Shown piece after piece: positions 1-8,369 of a stretch of 64,000 nt of DNA (position 1 is its first letter; every line of letters begins with the position of its first letter). The notes under the pieces were generated by a model. The model saw only the letters and a program-made list of their open reading frames with translations. It was not told the origin of the DNA and made no database searches. Made by a program: the position numbers and the translations under genes. The stretch covers positions 1 through 64,000 of the forward strand of contig JAAYUD010000018.1 in NCBI GenBank assembly GCA_012517855.1, given 5' to 3'. The stretch is from Bacteroidales bacterium (GTDB lineage: Bacteria > Bacteroidota > Bacteroidia > Bacteroidales > Bacteroidaceae).

Positions 1-1236
1 CATCCTTATTTTGATTCGTTATTCGGGAACTTTGTATTCCCCGACGGAAGTCATCCCGATTGGGATTCGCTCAACTGGCTCCAGAAGCGTTTCATGAAAT
101 GGTTCAATAAAGAGCGCACGAAGACAGTACTTACTTTCCCGGTAGAAACCATGGCGCTGCTTAGTGACAACGGAGATGTAAAAGACAAGGAATATGGTGA
201 TTTTACGGCCCAGATGTATTCCGAAGGGCATTCTTTTTTTACCTATATGAGCGATAATGCCGATTCATTGTCTAGCTGCTGCCGTTTGCGCAACGAGATA
301 CAAGACAATGGCTTTAGCTATACTTTAGGTGCAGGTGGTGTCTCAACAGGCTCGAAAAGTGTACTTACCATAAACCTCAATCGCTGCATACAATATGCTA
401 TAAAGCAAGGTATCCCTTATTTGGAATATCTCGAAGGTATTGTCGATTTGGTACACAAAGTACAGCTTGGATATAACGAAAATCTGAAAATGCTGTACGA
501 CAAAGGTATGTTGCCGTTGTTTAATGCCGGTTATATCAATATGGAACGCCAATATCTTACCATCGGCGTAAATGGACTAGTCGAAGCGGCAGAGTTTATG
601 AAGATCCCCATTAACGATAACCACGACTACGAAGAATATGTGCAAAATGTGCTTGGAATAATAGAGAAATACAATCGTAAATATCGTTCGAAAGAAGTGA
701 TGTTTAATTGCGAAATGATTCCGGCCGAAAATGTAGGCGTGAAAAACGCCAAGTGGGATAGAGAAGATGGATATGTGGTACCACGCGATTGTTACAATAG
801 CTATTTTTATGTGGTAGAAGACAATTCGCTCAACGCAATAGATAAATTTCGCCTTCATGGTCATCGCTATATTGAGCATTTGACGGGAGGTTCGGCACTT
901 CATCTTAATCTTGAAGAGCATTTGAGCAAGGCTCAATATAGGCAGTTGCTTCGCGTATCGGCACTAGAAGGGTGCAACTATTTTACGTTCAACATTCCCA
1001 ATACGGTATGCAATGATTGCGGTCATATCGATAAAAGATACTTGAAAGAATGTCCTCACTGTCATAGCCAAAACGTTGATTATCTGACACGAGTGATCGG
1101 TTATATGAAGCGAGTAAGCAACTTCTCCGCAGCACGTCAGGAAGAGGCTTCACGTCGATATTATATCAATGCATGCCATGAAGAGATGGAAGATAAACTG
1201 ACAATCTCCAAATCGCACGTATCTATTAATGCCTAA
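1..1236 (+). CDS. nrdD: Anaerobic ribonucleoside-triphosphate reductase, C-terminal part
   Basis: This is the 3' portion of the oxygen-sensitive glycyl-radical enzyme that reduces ribonucleoside triphosphates to deoxyribonucleotides without oxygen. The frame is already open at base 1 and reads HPYFDSLFGNFVFPDG before the first ATG at 94, so the ORF-track start is internal and the gene begins outside the window. The visible 411 codons hold the two Cys pairs of the C-terminal zinc site (CNDCG and CPHC) and the glycyl-radical motif RVIGY about 45 residues from the end. NrdG follows after 2 bases, as expected for the activase pair. The family is usually around 700 residues or more, so roughly half is missing because of the window edge, not because of damage. 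Confidence 0.96.
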   Translation, partial: HPYFDSLFGNFVFPDGSHPDWDSLNWLQKRFMKWFNKERTKTVLTFPVETMALLSDNGDVKDKEYGDFTAQMYSEGHSFFTYMSDNADSLSSCCRLRNEIQDNGFSYTLGAGGVSTGSKSVLTINLNRCIQYAIKQGIPYLEYLEGIVDLVHKVQLGYNENLKMLYDKGMLPLFNAGYINMERQYLTIGVNGLVEAAEFMKIPINDNHDYEEYVQNVLGIIEKYNRKYRSKEVMFNCEMIPAENVGVKNAKWDREDGYVVPRDCYNSYFYVVEDNSLNAIDKFRLHGHRYIEHLTGGSALHLNLEEHLSKAQYRQLLRVSALEGCNYFTFNIPNTVCNDCGHIDKRYLKECPHCHSQNVDYLTRVIGYMKRVSNFSAARQEEASRRYYINACHEEMEDKLTISKSHVSINA

Positions 1237-1238
1237 CG

Positions 1239-1724
1239 ATGAGTTCAATTTCAGAATCAATGCTAAAGTATTACAATTACGACATCGTATTTGCCGAAAT
1301 TCCCGACGAGGTAACCCTTGCAGTCAACATCACTTGTTGTCCTAACCATTGCAAGGGTTGCCACAGTCCATGGCTTCAGCAAGATAGGGGAGAGGTGCTC
1401 GACAGTTGTGCAATAGATGCGCTTATCGGTAGATATGGTGGGCAAATCACTTGTCTCTGTTTCATGGGTGGAGATTCGAATCCGCAAGAGGTAGAGCATC
1501 TGTCAGTATATATCCGAAGCAACTATGATTTGATAAAGACCGCATGGTATTCGGGTAAACCACAGTTACCCGTAGCCATCAAAACTTCGTCGTTCGACTA
1601 TATTAAAATAGGAGAATATCAGGAGAAGTACGGTCCTCTCAATAAGCAAACAACCAATCAACGATTATATAAAATGAATGCGAGAGGAGAGATGGAAAAT
1701 ATTACTTCGCGCTTCTGGAAGTAG
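1239..1724 (+). CDS. nrdG: Anaerobic ribonucleotide reductase activating protein (radical SAM)
   Basis: NrdG is a small radical-SAM enzyme that uses a 4Fe-4S cluster and S-adenosylmethionine to place the glycyl radical on NrdD. The cluster motif CxxxCxxC is seen as CPNHCKGC (Cys34, Cys38, Cys41). GGDS (MGGDSNP) fits the following SAM-binding region. The length of 161 residues is normal. It starts 2 bases after the nrdD stop; a second in-frame ATG seven codons in (1260) could be the true start. Co-transcription with nrdD is very likely, and the family-A repeat lies just downstream. Confidence 0.95.
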   Translation: MSSISESMLKYYNYDIVFAEIPDEVTLAVNITCCPNHCKGCHSPWLQQDRGEVLDSCAIDALIGRYGGQITCLCFMGGDSNPQEVEHLSVYIRSNYDLIKTAWYSGKPQLPVAIKTSSFDYIKIGEYQEKYGPLNKQTTNQRLYKMNARGEMENITSRFWK

Positions 1725-1755
1725 TGTTATTACTATACTACAATGTTTTTAGGCC

Positions 1756-1881
1756 TTCAAAATGACATATGCCCCTAAAAATATTTTATTCCATACGTTT
1801 TCAGAAAAACTTAAGGACGTCGCCGAAAAAACTAACATACGACACTTTTGGCTCACAATGATGAGTCGAAAGTGTCGTATG
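1756..1881 (+). repeat. Intergenic repeat family A, copy 1, ending in a 13-bp hairpin
   Basis: This stretch downstream of nrdG shares three blocks with 38.45-38.58 kb and with the minus strand at 63.74-63.87 kb: a left box ACATATGCCCCTAAAAAT, a 34-bp core (1787-1820, CCATACGTTTTC...AAGGACGT) and a right box AAAAAACTAACATACGACA. The right box runs into a hairpin with perfect 13-bp arms (CATACGACACTTT at 1836-1848 and AAAGTGTCGTATG at 1869-1881) whose loop holds a further GGCTCA/TGAGTC near-pair. The left end of the core is degraded (TATTCC instead of ACGTCC). There is no coding potential. Function is unknown; the position fits a transcript 3' end or a REP-like element. Confidence 0.8.
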
Positions 1882-2157
1882 TATATGATCAAAATAAGAT
1901 ATTAAAATCTCTTTTTGTGTTTCATGTATATATCTGCAATACAGTTAATAATATATTCTATTAGTATAGCGTATTGTAAATAAGTTGATGCTGTGTTGAT
2001 AGGCGGTGAACGGTCGTAAATCCTCAAACGATTAGTGGCTTTCAGAGTTCTCTCATCGGTGTTTTTCTTGCATTTACATTATGTGCAAAAAGATAGTTAA
2101 ACAGGTGCCATATCTACATAGGGCACTAAATTATTAATCAAAAAGATAGTATATTTA
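1882..2157. other. AT-rich intergenic DNA before tnaA, with an unassigned open frame
   Basis: No convincing gene is present. On the minus strand an open frame of 58 codons (2078 down to a TAA at 1902) reads like protein in places (TDERTLKATNRLRIYDRS) but has no ATG near its start, so it is either a gene remnant or chance. No TnaC-like leader peptide with a tryptophan codon was found ahead of tnaA. A short inverted pair GTGCC/GGGCAC flanks bases around 2106-2127. Confidence 0.35.
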
Positions 2158-2187
2158 TTGTTTTTATATAAATAATGGTTACTTTTG
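2158..2187 (+). promoter_or_regulatory. Bacteroidota-type promoter of tnaA
   Basis: TTG at 2158-2160, a 19-bp spacer and TACTTTTG at 2180-2187 match the known Bacteroides sigma-ABfr pattern (TTTG near -33, TAnnTTTG near -7). The predicted start lies near 2194, giving a leader of about 27 nt before the tnaA ATG at 2221. Confidence 0.7.
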
Positions 2188-2220
2188 TAGCATATTAATT
2201 TTTAAAACTTTATAACAACT

Positions 2221-3594
2221 ATGGAAATACCATTTGCGGAATCTTGGAAAATCAAGATGGTGGAACCGATCCACAAAAGTACTCGGGAAGAACGTGAACA
2301 ATGGATTAAAGAAGCACATTATAATGTGTTTCAACTTAAAGCACAACAAGTGTATATTGATTTACTGACAGACTCTGGAACTGGTGCCATGAGCGACCGT
2401 CAGTGGGCTGGCATCATGTTGGGTGATGAAAGTTATGCAGGTGCTACTTCTTTCTTTAAATTCAAAGATATGATTACTTCTTTGACTGGTTTTGAATATG
2501 TTATTCCTACCCATCAGGGAAGAGCAGCAGAAAATGTATTATTTTCGTATCTCGTTCATGAAGGAGACATCGTTCCGGGAAATTCGCACTTTGACACTAC
2601 TAAAGGACATATTGAAGGACGTAAGGCTATCGCCTTGGATTGTACAATCGATGAAGCAAAGGATACGCAATTGGAAGTTCCTTTTAAAGGAAATGTTGAT
2701 CCGGTGAAACTAGAGAAAGCTCTTGCCGAACACGCTGACCGCGTTCCATTTATCATCGTTACGATTACAAACAATACCGCTGGCGGACAGCCGGTGTCAA
2801 TGCAAAATTTGAAAGAAGTTCGCAGTATAGCCGACAAGTATCACACACCTGTCGTTTTCGATTCTGCCCGTTTTGCCGAAAATGCTTATTTCATTAAAAC
2901 ACGCGAGAAAGGGTACGAAAATAAAACGATTAAAGAAATAGTAAAAGAGATGTTCTCGTATGCCGATGGTATGACAATGAGCGCCAAAAAAGATGCGATC
3001 GTCAATATGGGTGGATTTATAGCAACTCATCTCAAGGATTGGTATGAAGGTGCCAAAGGGTATTGCGTACAATTCGAAGGCTATCTTACTTATGGCGGAA
3101 TGAATGGACGCGATATGAATGCCCTTGCTATCGGATTGGATGAGAATACGGAATTCAATAATTTGGAAACCCGCATCAAACAAGTGGAATATCTCGCTAA
3201 GAAATTAGATGAGTACGGTATTCCTTATCAGCGTCCTGCCGGAGGCCATGCCATCTTTATTGATGCAGATAAGGTATTGACTCATGTTCCTAAAGAAGAG
3301 TTCCCTGCACAAACACTTACGGTTGAACTTTATTTGGAAGCCGGTATCCGGGGTTGTGAAATAGGTTATCTGCTTGCCGACCGCGATCCGGTGACTCGCC
3401 AAAATCGCTTCGGTGGATTGGATTTCCTTCGTTTGGCCATTCCTAGACGAGTATATACAGACAATCACATGAATGTGATTGCTGCAGCTTTGAAAAATGT
3501 ATACGACAGAAGAGAGCAAATTACTCACGGTGTACGAATTGCATGGGAAGCTCCTATTATGAGGCACTTTACGGTTCAACTCGAAAGAATTTAA
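2221..3594 (+). CDS. tnaA: Tryptophanase
   Basis: This PLP enzyme of the beta-eliminating lyase family splits L-tryptophan into indole, pyruvate and ammonia in the cytoplasm. The PLP lysine is Lys257 in SAKKD. Three positions that separate tryptophanase from its close relative tyrosine phenol-lyase all favour tryptophanase: Asp125 in FDTTKGH (Thr in the lyase), Ile381 in CEIG (Arg381 in the lyase) and His449 in RHFT (Phe in the lyase). The length of 457 residues is typical. It has its own promoter and no permease gene beside it. Substrate choice is inferred from these residues, not tested. Confidence 0.93.
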   Translation: MEIPFAESWKIKMVEPIHKSTREEREQWIKEAHYNVFQLKAQQVYIDLLTDSGTGAMSDRQWAGIMLGDESYAGATSFFKFKDMITSLTGFEYVIPTHQGRAAENVLFSYLVHEGDIVPGNSHFDTTKGHIEGRKAIALDCTIDEAKDTQLEVPFKGNVDPVKLEKALAEHADRVPFIIVTITNNTAGGQPVSMQNLKEVRSIADKYHTPVVFDSARFAENAYFIKTREKGYENKTIKEIVKEMFSYADGMTMSAKKDAIVNMGGFIATHLKDWYEGAKGYCVQFEGYLTYGGMNGRDMNALAIGLDENTEFNNLETRIKQVEYLAKKLDEYGIPYQRPAGGHAIFIDADKVLTHVPKEEFPAQTLTVELYLEAGIRGCEIGYLLADRDPVTRQNRFGGLDFLRLAIPRRVYTDNHMNVIAAALKNVYDRREQITHGVRIAWEAPIMRHFTVQLERI

Positions 3595-3638
3595 ATAGAA
3601 GAATCATTCAAAAATAAGAGTCTAATCATTAATGTAGG

Positions 3639-3676
3639 TCCCTAGTTGATGGAAGAAAACTTTCAGCAATTGGGGA
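3639..3676 (+). terminator. Probable terminator after tnaA
   Basis: An imperfect hairpin with arms TCCCTAGTTGATGGAAG (3639-3655) and CTTTCAGCAATTGGGGA (3660-3676) pairs well when G-U is allowed and is followed by TTTCTTAT. It lies 44 bases after the tnaA stop and just before the convergent acyltransferase end. Confidence 0.5.
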
Positions 3677-3697
3677 TTTCTTATATCTGTAATGTCT

Positions 3698-4732
3698 TTA
3701 TTGCTTCCTTTGGTATATCTTTATGAGGTTCTTTTGTGCCACCAAATGTGGAAAGACCTTTACGAAAACAGGAGTAACAAGCCTACATATCATAATAAGA
3801 AGTAAAAAAATGAGGACAGAAGACCATTCCGATTGATGTATATACATGCTGACAAACAAATATAGAAAATGAGAAAGAGGGCCGTGAATGCCGAGAGTGA
3901 CGACAGAATAGCGGCCGATATAGGATACAAAAGGAATGGTGCGAAAAGATTTACCGACTACCATAATAAAAATAATACCACAAAAAGCGGCCAAGTATGT
4001 TTGAAAAATATTCCCTGGATACCAATTAGTTCTCATTCCTATATTTGTAGCGGTGAAACACATCACAATAACACAGGCAGCCGCTATCAATGGTATGGAT
4101 TTATCAAATCGGTGATGGGGATATAGAAAGAAATTGTAACGGCGTATCCAAAAACCACAGACATAAAAAGGCATTGCCGTCATGGCTACATCCAAATAGC
4201 AGGGGAGAGGAATACCATATTTGCCTAAAGTAAAGCCAATGGCTCCAATTACAAATATGGCAATAAACATCAGATAGAGATGATTCTGACGCAAAAGGTG
4301 AACCACATAAAAAAGAATGTTGCAATTGAATAATGCGACCAAAAACCATATAGGCGGATTATATCTGATAAGTTCATGGTTTTGGAAGATATATAGTAGC
4401 TCCTCTATGCGTAATGGTAAATGAAATAATCCGGGTATCAACTTTGAAAATAGGAACATCAAGAGGAAAGAAGAAAAATAGAAAAAGAGAAAGGGGATAA
4501 GCAACTTGTTGACCTTGCGAAGCAGGAAGCCGAAGAAGCCCTCGTACGATTTGAAAAAAATACCTGAGATGAAGAAATAAAGAGGCATGCGGAAACAAGC
4601 CAACATGTGGTGGTAGTCTATTTTGTCGAAAATGCCGCCTACATGCGACATTACAACCAGAATGATGCAGATGCCTTTTACTAAATCTACAAAATCTATA
4701 CGAGATGTTATTTCTCCTCCACGATTCTTCAT
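3698..4732 (-). CDS. Acyltransferase family 3 membrane protein
   Basis: This 344-residue polytopic membrane protein belongs to the acyltransferase-3 (OafA/YrhL-like) family, which moves acyl groups onto surface sugars or other periplasmic acceptors. The first segment carries the family signature with the conserved histidine (VDLVKGICIILVVMSHVGG), followed by FRMPLYFFISGIFF, and about ten hydrophobic segments continue to the end. The acceptor is not predictable. It is a single gene, convergent with tnaA and upstream of nothing on its strand. A second member of the same family lies 2.4 kb away at 7.1 kb, but the two differ clearly in sequence. Confidence 0.88.
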   Translation of the reverse strand: MKNRGGEITSRIDFVDLVKGICIILVVMSHVGGIFDKIDYHHMLACFRMPLYFFISGIFFKSYEGFFGFLLRKVNKLLIPFLFFYFSSFLLMFLFSKLIPGLFHLPLRIEELLYIFQNHELIRYNPPIWFLVALFNCNILFYVVHLLRQNHLYLMFIAIFVIGAIGFTLGKYGIPLPCYLDVAMTAMPFYVCGFWIRRYNFFLYPHHRFDKSIPLIAAACVIVMCFTATNIGMRTNWYPGNIFQTYLAAFCGIIFIMVVGKSFRTIPFVSYIGRYSVVTLGIHGPLSHFLYLFVSMYIHQSEWSSVLIFLLLIMICRLVTPVFVKVFPHLVAQKNLIKIYQRKQ

Positions 4733-4890
4733 ATGATGATATTATACACAGTTAAAAAGCCCAATCAATCAAGCAAATCTAAAATGGGTCTAAAAAGATA
4801 TGAGAATATCAATATTGACATTTTAGGAGTAAGCATCTACAGTAGATGAAGAAAGAAAGTTCGCTATAATTAATACCTTGTTATTTACAA

Positions 4891-4933
4891 AATAAGACAC
4901 GAGCGAGCCTAAACTCTACGCTCGTGTCTTATT
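4891..4933 (-). terminator. Terminator of the S9 peptidase gene
   Basis: Perfect 15-bp arms AATAAGACACGAGCG (4891-4905) and CGCTCGTGTCTTATT (4919-4933) with a 13-nt loop lie 5 bases beyond the peptidase stop. On the minus strand the stem is followed by TTGTAAATAA, a weak U-rich tail. Confidence 0.75.
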
Positions 4934-4938
4934 CTTAT

Positions 4939-7035
4939 TTATTTTTTCAACCAGCGGTCTAGCCATTCAAAGAAAGTACGCTGCCATAAAATTCCGTTTT
5001 GTGGTTTTAGTACCCAATGATTTTCATCAGGGTAAATAAGAAGCTCAGCAGGAACACCGCGCAAAAGAGCTCCATCAAAAGCAGCCATTGCCTGACTTGC
5101 CAGGATGCGATAATCTTTCTCACTATGAATGCAAAGAATAGGCGTATCCCACTTGTCTATAAATTTATGGGGAGAAGTGGCAAATGTCTTTTGAGCCGTT
5201 GCATTCTCTTTTTCCCAATAGGCGCCACCCATATCCCAATTGGCAAACCACATTTCTTCTGTTTCGAGATATTGCATTTCTAAATTGAAAATACCGTCAT
5301 GAGCAATGAACGCTTTAAAACGTTTGTTATGATGTCCGGCAAGCCAATATACTGAAAAACCGCCAAAACTAGCGCCTACACATCCTAAATGATCACGGTC
5401 CACAAACGGTTCTTTCGATACTTCGTCTATAGCAGAAAGATAGTCTTTCATGCATTGACCACCGTAATCGCCGCTGATTTCTTCATTCCATGCATTACCA
5501 AATCCCGGTAATCCACGTCGGTTGGGAGCAACAATAATGTAGTCATTGGCAGCCATCATCTGGAAATTCCAGCGATAACTCCAAAATTGTGATACGGGGC
5601 TTTGTGGCCCACCTTCGCAATACAACAAAGTCGGATATTTTTTATTCGGATCGAACTTAGGTGGATATATCACCCATGTGAGCATGTCTTTACCGTCTGT
5701 CGTTTTTATCCAACGTTCCTCGACACGTCCCATTTCTACCTGATCGTAGATATGTTTATTTTCGAAAGTTAACTGTTTGGTTACTCCGTTAGCAGGATTA
5801 ATAGCATATATTTCGTCTCCGCTACTCATTGAATGGCGCTTAGAAATAAGTTGTTTTCCAAAAAGCGACACTCCATCATAATCGTACTGTCCGGTCGTAA
5901 TCTGTTTTACTTTCTCTGTTTTGAGATTCACATTATATATGTGTTCTTCTGCATGCCATACACCGGTAAAGTAAATGGACTTAGAGTCTTTATTCCATTG
6001 AAATGCATCTACATTCGACTCAAAAGCTTTGCTTACAAAACGTTTACTTCCTGTTTTGAGGTCCATCACAAAGAGCCTGTTCTGATCGGCTTCGTATCCA
6101 TCGCGTTCCATGCTTTGCCAAGCTATGCTTTTGCCATCGGGCGAATATTGAGGATTTGTGTCGTATCCCATCATTCCTTGAGTAAGATTGCGAGTGGTTT
6201 TCGTTTTCAAATCATACTCATAGATGTCAGAGTTTGTCGATAGAGCATAAGCCTTTCCCGTTAATTTGCGACTGGTATATGCCACTTTATCGGAACTTGT
6301 ATTCCAAGCCAGCTGTTCGATGCCGCCAAAGGGTTTCATAGGAGATTCATAAGGTTCGCCCTGCATGATATCACTAATATTTGTGAGCGAATTACCGTCA
6401 AAGTCCGCGATGAAAGGATGTGGGGCGGTTGTTACCCATTCATCCCAATGCTTGTACATCAAATCTTTTACAATGATACCACTTGCTTTAGGCAAATCAG
6501 GATATTTGTCTGCTGTACTTTTCACTGTTTTTACTTGTGCTATAAATAGAATCTTCTTTTCATCGGGCGAGAACTTGAAACCTTCCAAATCACCATCGTA
6601 AGCAGATAACTTTGTACGGTTACTACCATCTATATTCATTTCATAGAGTTGGCTGGATCCGTCATCGTTACTCAAAAATGCTAACTTAGAACCTCCTTTG
6701 ATCCATTTTACATTATTCTCTTGGAATGAAGTATGTGTAATCTGTTTATTATCGGTGCCGTCGGCATTCATTACAAATACTTCGCGGTTGCTTTTGTTTT
6801 GAGGAACGCTATAGTAGGCTACTGTGTACACAATCTTTTTACCATCTGGCGATACATCAAAGTCTCCTATACGTCCCATTGCCCAAAGAGCCTCCGGAGT
6901 CATGCGCTGTCCTTCGATTTTAATTTCATTTTTTCCGATGAGTGAGGGGCCATTATCTGCCACCATCGCTGCTTTCGTCCCATTGCTGAGTGTTAGCATC
7001 ATTGTTGCCATCATTAATAAACTTATCTGTCTCAT
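4939..7035 (-). CDS. S9 family serine peptidase (dipeptidyl-peptidase 5-like)
   Basis: This secreted peptidase of family S9 probably trims dipeptides from peptides taken into the periplasm. A signal peptide (MRQISLLMMATMMLTLSNGTKA) is followed by a beta-propeller domain with repeated DVSPDGKKI-like blades (about residues 50-430) and an alpha/beta-hydrolase domain. The catalytic triad is visible as Ser556 (GASFGG), Asp641 (SEKDYR) and His673 (ENHW). The spacing of 85 and 32 residues is the same as I recall for the triad of Porphyromonas DPP5. The length of 698 fits the family. The DPP5 specificity for hydrophobic or alanine P1 residues is an inference from family resemblance. Confidence 0.9.
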   Translation of the reverse strand: MRQISLLMMATMMLTLSNGTKAAMVADNGPSLIGKNEIKIEGQRMTPEALWAMGRIGDFDVSPDGKKIVYTVAYYSVPQNKSNREVFVMNADGTDNKQITHTSFQENNVKWIKGGSKLAFLSNDDGSSQLYEMNIDGSNRTKLSAYDGDLEGFKFSPDEKKILFIAQVKTVKSTADKYPDLPKASGIIVKDLMYKHWDEWVTTAPHPFIADFDGNSLTNISDIMQGEPYESPMKPFGGIEQLAWNTSSDKVAYTSRKLTGKAYALSTNSDIYEYDLKTKTTRNLTQGMMGYDTNPQYSPDGKSIAWQSMERDGYEADQNRLFVMDLKTGSKRFVSKAFESNVDAFQWNKDSKSIYFTGVWHAEEHIYNVNLKTEKVKQITTGQYDYDGVSLFGKQLISKRHSMSSGDEIYAINPANGVTKQLTFENKHIYDQVEMGRVEERWIKTTDGKDMLTWVIYPPKFDPNKKYPTLLYCEGGPQSPVSQFWSYRWNFQMMAANDYIIVAPNRRGLPGFGNAWNEEISGDYGGQCMKDYLSAIDEVSKEPFVDRDHLGCVGASFGGFSVYWLAGHHNKRFKAFIAHDGIFNLEMQYLETEEMWFANWDMGGAYWEKENATAQKTFATSPHKFIDKWDTPILCIHSEKDYRILASQAMAAFDGALLRGVPAELLIYPDENHWVLKPQNGILWQRTFFEWLDRWLKK

Positions 7036-7109
7036 GCTCTAAAATTATATTATATTAGATTGGATTTTTGATGCGAAGATACACAAATTTTCAATACCTT
7101 TGCGCCATT

Positions 7110-8240
7110 ATGGAGAAAAGAAATACAGCCATATCGATATGTAAAGCTTTTGCTATAATACTTATGGTGATAGGTCATGCAGATTGTCCGCCATTGCTTG
7201 GAGCTTTTTTATATGAATTTCACATGCCGCTATTCTTCATTACGGCAGGATATTTCTTTAGCATAAAATATCTTGATAATGAAAAAGACTTTATAGTAAA
7301 GCGATTTAAAGGACTGTATATTCCTTTTATAAAATGGGCGATATTCTTTTTGCTCATACATAATGTTCTATTTCATTTCAACATTATCAATGACCAATAC
7401 GGAAATGGCAGTCCCGGAGGTGTAGCTCATCTTTATACATGGTATCAATTGCAGCAATATATATGGCAATGTATCACTCAGATGGGAGGATATGATGTTT
7501 TTCTGACCGGCGCCTTTTGGTTCTTCAGAGCATTATTGGTAGCAAGTATACTCTATCTAGTATTGTTCAAGCTCATATTTAAGATAAAATACCTAGACTC
7601 TGACAATGAAAAAGTTAAGATCAATAAGGTAGCAGCAACCATTTGCATACTGATGTTATTGCTTGCTGCATGGAAAACTTATTCGCACCTCACTATCTCT
7701 GTTTTTCCTATGGGGGGCTATCGCGAACTGATGGGAACATTCTTTTTTGGTATAGGATTCCTATTTAAACAAAACAAGAAACTCTTAAAAGCAAATATTT
7801 GGAGCTTTATCGGTTGCTTTATAATCGTATTTGTATTTTCGAGAATAGCAGGAGCAAGTATGGCATGGAATTCTACATTTACAAACTTTTTGTCACTTCC
7901 TATCCCTGCTATCTTAGGATTTGTAATGACTTATCAAGCGAGCCAATATATTGACAAATACGATAATAAATTCAAGCAATTTATGATCTATTGTGGAGAT
8001 AATACGTTACCTATATATATATTTCATACGATTTCGTTCAAGTTGGTCAGTTTGATAAAAATATGGTGCTATGGACTTGATTTTAAACAAATAGGATGTC
8101 ACATGGTAATACATGATTATGCGCAGACCGATTTGTTTTGGATACCCTATGCTATTGTTGGAATAGGGTTGCCATTGGCGGTAAATTATATATATAAGAG
8201 AAGCATGAAAAAGGTGGATAATAAAAAGATCGTTCATTAG
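7110..8240 (+). CDS. Acyltransferase family 3 membrane protein
   Basis: A 376-residue polytopic membrane protein of the acyltransferase-3 family, opening with the conserved histidine motif (AFAIILMVIGHADCP) and FHMPLFFITAGYFF. About ten hydrophobic segments follow. I place the start at the ATG at 7110 (MEKRNTAI), not at the track start 7068, because the latter adds a non-hydrophobic, poorly conserved-looking tail and because a -7-like TACCTTTG lies at 7095-7102. If that box is used, transcription would begin at or next to the ATG, giving a leaderless message. The acyl acceptor is unknown; there are no polysaccharide genes beside it. Confidence 0.86.
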   Translation: MEKRNTAISICKAFAIILMVIGHADCPPLLGAFLYEFHMPLFFITAGYFFSIKYLDNEKDFIVKRFKGLYIPFIKWAIFFLLIHNVLFHFNIINDQYGNGSPGGVAHLYTWYQLQQYIWQCITQMGGYDVFLTGAFWFFRALLVASILYLVLFKLIFKIKYLDSDNEKVKINKVAATICILMLLLAAWKTYSHLTISVFPMGGYRELMGTFFFGIGFLFKQNKKLLKANIWSFIGCFIIVFVFSRIAGASMAWNSTFTNFLSLPIPAILGFVMTYQASQYIDKYDNKFKQFMIYCGDNTLPIYIFHTISFKLVSLIKIWCYGLDFKQIGCHMVIHDYAQTDLFWIPYAIVGIGLPLAVNYIYKRSMKKVDNKKIVH

Positions 8241-8369
8241 CCGAATGGTGTGCTGCTCGCCTTTTATTAACTATTATTCAATATTTTTCGAAACAGATAT
8301 TATTATTTGGTTGTATATTTACGGAAAGAAATAAAAAAAACTATCTTTGAATAATTAAATACAGAATAT

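Noticed and set aside
577-936. 119-codon minus-strand ORF inside nrdD
   Set aside because: It overlaps a well-supported NrdD frame and has no domain.
1882-2220. TnaC-type leader peptide controlling tnaA
   Set aside because: No short ORF with a tryptophan codon and suitable spacing was found, and the promoter-derived leader is only about 27 nt.
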